This document shows positions 63,554-64,000 of a stretch of 64,000 bases of DNA, in pieces. The notes under the pieces were generated by a model, which was not told the DNA's origin, made no database searches, and was given only the letters and a program-made list of their open reading frames with translations. The translations under genes and the position numbers were made by a program. Source of the DNA: Epinephelus fuscoguttatus (lineage: Eukaryota; Chordata; Actinopteri; Perciformes; Serranidae); the NCBI RefSeq assembly GCF_011397635.1, contig NC_064752.1, positions 6,220,607 to 6,284,606 on the forward strand. The letters are read 5' to 3'. Numbering within the stretch: position 1 is the stretch's first letter; each line of letters starts with the position of its first letter.

Positions 63554-63965
63554 GAGGCCGTTTACACGTGGCCGGCTATTTTTCATAAACGGACATTTTA
63601 CCGTCTCCGTTTTCAAAAAGATCTTCCTTTACACTTACCCATGTATATATACACAAGAGCACGCCAAACCTGTAGGTGGCAGTGTAACGAGAAGCTCAAG
63701 CCTTCCATGTATCCATTGTCACCATAGCAACATAGGTCGCACTTTTGACACAGGCGCAAGTTACGGCGCATACTGTGACGTCGGCTGCCTATAACTCCGT
63801 TTATCTCCGTTTATCTCAGTTTACATGCAAACGCGCAACCAGAGTTTTCCAAAATCTCCACTCTGGCCGGAGTTTTTAGAAAGACTCATTATCAGAGGGG
63901 AAATCTCCGTTTGCGTGTAAACGAAGGGCACAAACGAAGGAAGATGTCTACGTGTAAACGGCCTC
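63554..63965. mobile_element. Harbinger-like MITE, copy 2
   Basis: Same TIRs and interior as the copy at 62991, same orientation, 412 bp; flanked by TGA (63551-63553) and TAA (63966-63968). It lacks a short stretch near the right end (CCGTTTATCAAAATCACCGTG) found in copy 1. The host Tc1 sequence resumes exactly after it. Confidence 0.82.
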
Positions 63966-64000
63966 TAACACAGATTTTAACAAACCTGTGACAGAAATTT

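Larger units (their letters stand above)
62265..64000 (+). mobile_element. decayed Tc1-like transposon, continues past window end
   Basis: Left end ACTGACCAAAAATTTAAAC, then AAGATGCTGATTAAACAGCA, then a degenerate transposase: frames read PHNRRTCVTTPAQDLHIQ and HLHAGCPHQGLDLTA, the N-terminal DNA-binding part of a fish Tc1-like transposase. The reading jumps from there to SYRQQTQVHFIDGN, so the segment with the first catalytic Asp is deleted. The 3' part (inverted AATGATGCTGTTTAATCAGC) is cut twice by MITEs. Confidence 0.8.

Noticed and set aside
62934..63794. Two near-identical + frames (HFTVSVFKK-like), possible gene pair
   Set aside because: They lie wholly in the two MITE copies; identity reflects element homology, not a gene duplication.

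Overview
The window is vertebrate nuclear DNA, most likely from a ray-finned (percomorph) fish. Genes are split into short exons by GT-AG introns, the two gene starts sit in CpG-rich DNA, and everything between is filled with teleost-type repeats: Tc1-like and hAT-like DNA transposons, short MITEs, tRNA-headed SINEs, an L2/CR1-type LINE and CA microsatellites. There are no operons, CRISPR arrays or prokaryotic features.

Two protein-coding genes can be assembled exon by exon, both with complete coding sequences. On the + strand, 7.7-20 kb, is tomm34, a cytosolic TPR co-chaperone of Hsp70/Hsp90: one probable non-coding exon plus seven coding exons, 310 residues. On the - strand, about 52 kb down to about 25.6 kb, is a 14-3-3 beta gene (ywhab; teleost paralogue not decided): one probable non-coding exon plus six coding exons, 244 residues. 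The two converge tail to tail. In human, YWHAB and TOMM34 also converge but have PABPC1L between them (from memory); no such gene is visible here. The two proteins have no direct shared pathway that the sequence shows; their closeness is inherited synteny.

Layout: 1-7.6 kb intergenic with a LINE-tail fragment, a MITE, a diverged direct repeat and a hairpin; 7.7-20 kb tomm34, whose second intron holds a broken retrocopy fragment of eif3b; 20-25.6 kb intergenic with MITEs, two Tc1-like fragments and a SINE; 25.6-52 kb ywhab, whose introns hold three copies of one MITE family, a hAT-like MITE with a long hairpin, a SINE and Tc1/hAT remnants; 52-64 kb gene-free, with a MITE nested in another repeat, a 5'-truncated LINE with an unbroken reverse transcriptase, a 1.85-kb minisatellite, and a decayed Tc1-like element hit twice by the same Harbinger-like MITE.

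I found no convincing new biological system. The best second-look items are structural: nested insertions whose target-site duplications can be read directly, several strong hairpins, a duplication flanking the last tomm34 exon, a tandem repeat in the ywhab 3' UTR, and a cluster of promoter motifs upstream of ywhab.
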